Source: CAYPXN01 sp964414715 (GTDB taxonomy: Bacteria; UBA10199; JADFYH01). From it: a stretch of DNA of 9,440 nucleotides. The notes below the pieces were generated by a model. It ran no database searches. It saw only the letters and a list, made by a program, of their open reading frames with translations, and was not told the origin of the DNA. The stretch's first letter is position 1. Every line of letters starts with the position of its first letter. Below are positions 7,203 through 9,440 of this stretch, in pieces. The DNA lies in assembly GCA_964414715.1 (NCBI GenBank), contig CAYPXN010000146.1:1-9440 (forward strand), read 5' to 3'. Position numbers and translations under genes: made by a program.

Positions 7203-7838
7203 ATGAAAGCAAATCATCAATCAAAGATTCATATTCTTTTAGTCGAAGACAATCAAGATCACGCTGATTTGATTATGAAGTCTCTCGCAAAATTCTTACC
7301 CAAAGCGAGGTTCAAACATAGCACCAAACATCACGAATGCCTCAATCTCGTAAAAAAGAAAAAATACGACCTCGTTCTCATGGATTTTTATCTTTCAGGT
7401 TCTCCAGCACTGGAGCTCTTACAAAATCTCAAAAAAATTCACTCGGATATTCCCGTCATTATCGTCACCGGTCAAGGTGATGAAAAAACAGCAGCGAAGT
7501 CCATCAAGGCCGGGGCGGAAGAATACGTTGAAAAAACAAGGGATTCACTCGAAAATCTTCCTCAAATTATTCTCAAAATACTCAATCAAAAACAGGAAAA
7601 CAAGCCTTCTCCGGTAAAGTCTAAAAACAAAAAACAAAGCCCCAACAAGCATCTCAAGGGGGTTTTCGACGAGTTCGAACACATCTCAACATCGCTTCGA
7701 TCTCTTTATGAAAAATTGAATGGCAAAAGTGAGAATCACAAGAATAAAAAAGGGGATTTAAAAAAAATCCCCCTGCTTGAAAAAAAAGTATCCGGACTAA
7801 AATCCGTCATGATGAAATTATTTTCCGGCGGAGAGTAA
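7203..7838 (+). CDS. Single-domain response regulator (REC) with lysine-rich C-terminal tail
   Basis: The protein receives phosphate from a histidine kinase on a receiver aspartate. The REC domain spans about residues 8-128: acidic pair Glu15/Asp16 in LLVEDNQDH, phospho-acceptor Asp61 in LVLMDFYLSG, switch Thr89 in VIIVTG, and Lys111 in EEYVEKTRDSL. Lys111 is followed by Thr rather than the usual Pro, as in the KDxL-type receivers that often work as stand-alone or phosphorelay proteins. There is no DNA-binding or enzymatic output domain. Residues about 129-150 form a Lys/Asn/Ser-rich linker, and 151-211 are probably helical and of no family I recognise. The only start available in frame is ATG at 7203. 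It is the sole plus-strand gene, divergent from fur and convergent with the FHA-GGDEF gene, whose end it overlaps by 21 bp. No cognate histidine kinase is in view, so the partner and output are unknown. Confidence 0.9.
   Translation: MKANHQSKIHILLVEDNQDHADLIMKSLAKFLPKARFKHSTKHHECLNLVKKKKYDLVLMDFYLSGSPALELLQNLKKIHSDIPVIIVTGQGDEKTAAKSIKAGAEEYVEKTRDSLENLPQIILKILNQKQENKPSPVKSKNKKQSPNKHLKGVFDEFEHISTSLRSLYEKLNGKSENHKNKKGDLKKIPLLEKKVSGLKSVMMKLFSGGE
7746..7772 (-). terminator. Intrinsic terminator of the FHA-GGDEF gene, inside the convergent response-regulator gene
   Basis: On the minus strand the 8-bp stem GGGGATTT / AAATCCCC (7752-7759 with 7765-7772) closes on a 5-nt T loop. It is followed at once by TTTTTT (7746-7751). 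This is a textbook Rho-independent terminator 46 nt after the cyclase stop codon. Read on the plus strand the stem lacks a following T-run, so it should act in the minus direction only. The same bases encode part of the response regulator tail (around KKGDLKKIPL). Confidence 0.75.
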
Positions 7839-8720
7839 ACTTAAACTTGCCACACGATTTCTTCCATTTTGCTTTGCAAAATACAAATACTCATCTGCCA
7901 CTTTAATCATCGTATCAAAATTTGCGAAGTTGGCATTTTTCAGAGAAGCCACCCCCGCACTCATGGTGACGGGAAGAGTATTTCCTTCAAACACAAATTT
8001 GAATTTTTCAATGTTTTGTCTCAAACGCTCTGCAAGCTTTACGGCATCGTCTTCCGTGGTATCCCTCATCAAAATCACAAACTCCTCCCCTCCGTAACGG
8101 GCAAAGAGGTCTTCATTCCGAATCGTATTCTGGGTAATTTCTGCCACTTTTTTCAAGGCAAAATCCCCTGCGGGATGACCATAGCTGTCATTGATGTGTT
8201 TGAAAAAATCGAGATCATAAATAAGAAGTGAAAGAGGCAAACCTTTTCGCTTGGCATGAGAGAACTCTTGATCAATCTGATCCATAAAATAAGACTTGGT
8301 ACGTGCCTGCGTTACAGGATCAAAGTTTGCCATCTTATAAATCTGGCTTTGCTTTTGAGCTTCCAAATCCGACACATAAGAAAAGGTAACCACGGTTTGA
8401 GAACTGATTTGAATGGTATCTTTATCGTGCAAAAGCTGTTGCTGAACCTTGACCCCATTCACATAGGTACCATTGGTAGATCCCAAATCCTCGATACTTG
8501 CCTGATTATCCTTAACTATGATTTTGAAATGATGTCTGGAAATACCGTCATCGTTAACAACGATTGACACCTCTTTACTTCGTCCCACAATAAATTCTCC
8601 ATCTTTTAAAAGATGGAGCTGTCCCATCGCAGGCCCTCCCATAAAACTCAAGGCGGGAAACTTAGGCCCAATGCCCTCCAAATCACGAATTTGAGTTACA
8701 ATCGTCTCATCTTTAAACAT
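7818..8720 (-). CDS. FHA-GGDEF diguanylate cyclase
   Basis: The protein should make c-di-GMP from two GTP under control of a phosphothreonine-binding FHA domain. After a short N-terminal tail (1-20, with Thr6 and Thr9), the FHA domain occupies about 25-118: VGRS (45-48), SRHH (61-64) and STNGTYVNG (81-89) supply the phosphopeptide-binding residues. The GGDEF domain spans about 130-295, with metal Asp169 in IYDLDFFKHINDSYGH, active-site GGEEF (210-214), and an intact product-inhibition site RNED (201-204) five residues before it. All catalytic residues are present, so it should be active. No membrane segment or signal peptide is seen, so it is cytosolic. The architecture matches Bdellovibrio DgcB from memory, though orthology is unproven. 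A Ser/Thr kinase gene ends 57 bp upstream on the same strand. The ATG at 8720 has no Shine-Dalgarno sequence. The 3' end overlaps the response regulator by 21 bp. Confidence 0.95.
   Translation of the reverse strand: MFKDETIVTQIRDLEGIGPKFPALSFMGGPAMGQLHLLKDGEFIVGRSKEVSIVVNDDGISRHHFKIIVKDNQASIEDLGSTNGTYVNGVKVQQQLLHDKDTIQISSQTVVTFSYVSDLEAQKQSQIYKMANFDPVTQARTKSYFMDQIDQEFSHAKRKGLPLSLLIYDLDFFKHINDSYGHPAGDFALKKVAEITQNTIRNEDLFARYGGEEFVILMRDTTEDDAVKLAERLRQNIEKFKFVFEGNTLPVTMSAGVASLKNANFANFDTMIKVADEYLYFAKQNGRNRVASLSLLSAGK
8597..8618. repeat. Perfect 22-bp palindrome in the FHA-GGDEF coding sequence
   Basis: The arms CTCCATCTTTT and AAAAGATGGAG are exact reverse complements with no spacer. The site lies about 100 bp inside the cyclase gene and encodes part of the HLLKDGE segment at the start of the FHA domain. 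As RNA it could form a 7-bp stem with an 8-nt loop. It may be a coding coincidence or a protein-binding site. Confidence 0.6.
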
Positions 8721-8732
8721 AGTTTTTATGAA

Positions 8733-8762
8733 ATTTTAGCGTATTTTTGGAAAGCTTGTCGA
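8733..8762 (-). promoter_or_regulatory. Candidate promoter for the FHA-GGDEF gene
   Basis: TCGACA (8757-8762) and TAAAAT (8733-8738), each 5/6 to sigma70 consensus, are spaced by 18 nt in the 57-bp gap after the kinase gene. The predicted transcript starts near 8726, only about 6 nt before the ATG, which would make the mRNA nearly leaderless. That fits the absence of a Shine-Dalgarno sequence. Read-through from the kinase gene is equally possible, as no terminator is seen in the gap. Confidence 0.45.
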
Positions 8763-8777
8763 GAGGAAGATGTTTTT

Positions 8778-9440
8778 TTATTTTGCAAAATAAAGTATCG
8801 CAAATATCAAAATGAGCAAAATACCAATAGCAGCAACGAAGCTCGCTATTCTTGATTTGTCGGTATTGGCCGAAAAATGCGTATCCACCTCTTCCTTGTA
8901 TATTCCGGTTACGGACAATTCTTCTGCATTCGATATTACAGGAATGGGCATTTCTATTTTTTCTTCTATAGACGGCACTTCACTTTCGTCTTCCCAACTC
9001 ACATCATCAAAAATGGATTTAAAATCAATTTCCTGAGGATCCACAATTTGCGTATCTTCATAACGTAAAACCGTTGTATTTTCAGACAAAGCACCCGCTC
9101 TTTGGCTTAAGGAAGTGTCAAGCAGCGTCACTTCTTCACGCTGTGTTTTTTCGAAATGTATATCTCCCGTCACTTCTTCGTCATGTCCAAACAAATGAGC
9201 CACAAATTCACTGACGCTGCCGGGTTTAAATTCAGGATAATATTTCAAAAGATATTTTGTGAGATCCAAACCCATATCATGGGCGCTCTGATAACGCTTA
9301 TGAATATCACGTTCTAAAGCCCTCATTACAATCGTATCCAACTCTGAATGAATATCGTTTCTAAAATGGGAAGGTGGCAAAACTGCCATTTCCTTTACTG
9401 CCATTACAGTTTCTGAATTAGATTTTTTCTTGAACAAACG
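8778..9440 (-). CDS. Ser/Thr protein kinase, C-terminal part with membrane anchor (5' end outside window)
   Basis: Only the last 220 codons are visible; the frame is open to the window edge. The first ~85 residues match the end of a Hanks-type kinase C-lobe: LFKKKSNSET resembles the segment after the activation region in delta-proteobacterial kinases, followed by LPPS, LDTIVMRALERDIHKRYQSAHDM with the conserved subdomain XI Arg near residue 49, and SVSEFVAHLFG. Catalytic loops lie outside the window, so activity cannot be judged. A long acidic, Thr-rich tail (about 86-195) follows, then one C-terminal membrane helix (about 198-218) ending in LYFAK. The kinase domain would thus face the cytoplasm, anchored by its tail, with no extracytoplasmic sensor domain. 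The next gene on this strand, 57 bp on, encodes an FHA-GGDEF protein, a natural candidate substrate. An apparent TTG start near 9437 is not credible because kinase sequence continues upstream of it. Confidence 0.85.
   Translation of the reverse strand, partial: RLFKKKSNSETVMAVKEMAVLPPSHFRNDIHSELDTIVMRALERDIHKRYQSAHDMGLDLTKYLLKYYPEFKPGSVSEFVAHLFGHDEEVTGDIHFEKTQREEVTLLDTSLSQRAGALSENTTVLRYEDTQIVDPQEIDFKSIFDDVSWEDESEVPSIEEKIEMPIPVISNAEELSVTGIYKEEVDTHFSANTDKSRIASFVAAIGILLILIFAILYFAK

Noticed and set aside
7866..7882. Hairpin ATTTTGC-TTT-GCAAAAT, 28 nt after the response-regulator stop, as its terminator
   Set aside because: It is AT-rich with no following T-run on the plus strand, and it is explained by the cyclase codons for YFAKQ.
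8777..8794. 18-bp perfect AT-rich palindrome spanning the kinase stop codon
   Set aside because: It consists almost wholly of A/T, encodes LYFAK-stop, and on the minus strand is followed by A rather than T, so it is not a terminator. Chance in AT-rich sequence is likely.

Overview
The window is a compact, low-GC (about 40% by eye, not computed) bacterial chromosomal segment. It looks deltaproteobacterial in the broad sense (Bdellovibrionota, Myxococcota, Desulfobacterota or a related candidate lineage). The basis is the block tilS-ftsH-folP-glmM-pdxJ-nnrE, a Ser/Thr kinase with a myxobacterial-style C-lobe and C-terminal membrane anchor, and an FHA-GGDEF protein resembling Bdellovibrio DgcB. 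This placement is inference from gene content. No tRNA, rRNA, CRISPR, IS element or phage gene was seen.

Minus-strand housekeeping block (1-7054). In transcription order it reads fur, tilS, ftsH, folP, glmM, pdxJ, nnrE. The genes are packed tightly: fur-tilS 9 nt, ftsH-folP 13 nt, folP/glmM overlapping by 11 nt, and glmM/pdxJ and pdxJ/nnrE joined by ATGA 4-nt overlaps. The one sizeable gap (125 nt) lies before ftsH and holds a plausible sigma70 promoter. The products cover metal-responsive regulation (Fur), tRNA-Ile lysidine formation (TilS), membrane proteolysis (FtsH), folate synthesis (FolP), peptidoglycan precursor supply (GlmM), vitamin B6 synthesis (PdxJ) and NAD(P)HX repair (NnrE, cut by the window edge). 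ftsH carries an apparent single-base deletion near codon 532. The protein would lose its conserved C-terminal ~107 residues unless this is a sequence error.

Divergent region (7055-7202). The 148-bp gap separates fur (minus) from a single-domain response regulator (plus). It contains a near-consensus promoter for the regulator and a weaker candidate for fur.

Signalling block (7203-9440). A lone REC protein with a lysine-rich tail runs tail-to-tail into an FHA-GGDEF diguanylate cyclase, and their coding ends overlap by 21 bp. The cyclase's likely intrinsic terminator lies inside the REC coding sequence. Upstream of the cyclase on the same strand is the C-terminal part of a membrane-anchored Ser/Thr kinase, 57 bp away. 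An FHA domain binds phosphothreonine, and the cyclase has a short Thr-containing N-terminal tail. A kinase-to-cyclase phospho-switch controlling c-di-GMP is therefore the most attractive working hypothesis here.

The arrangement folP-glmM lacks the cdaA-ybbR pair often found between these genes in related bacteria, and acpS is absent between pdxJ and nnrE.
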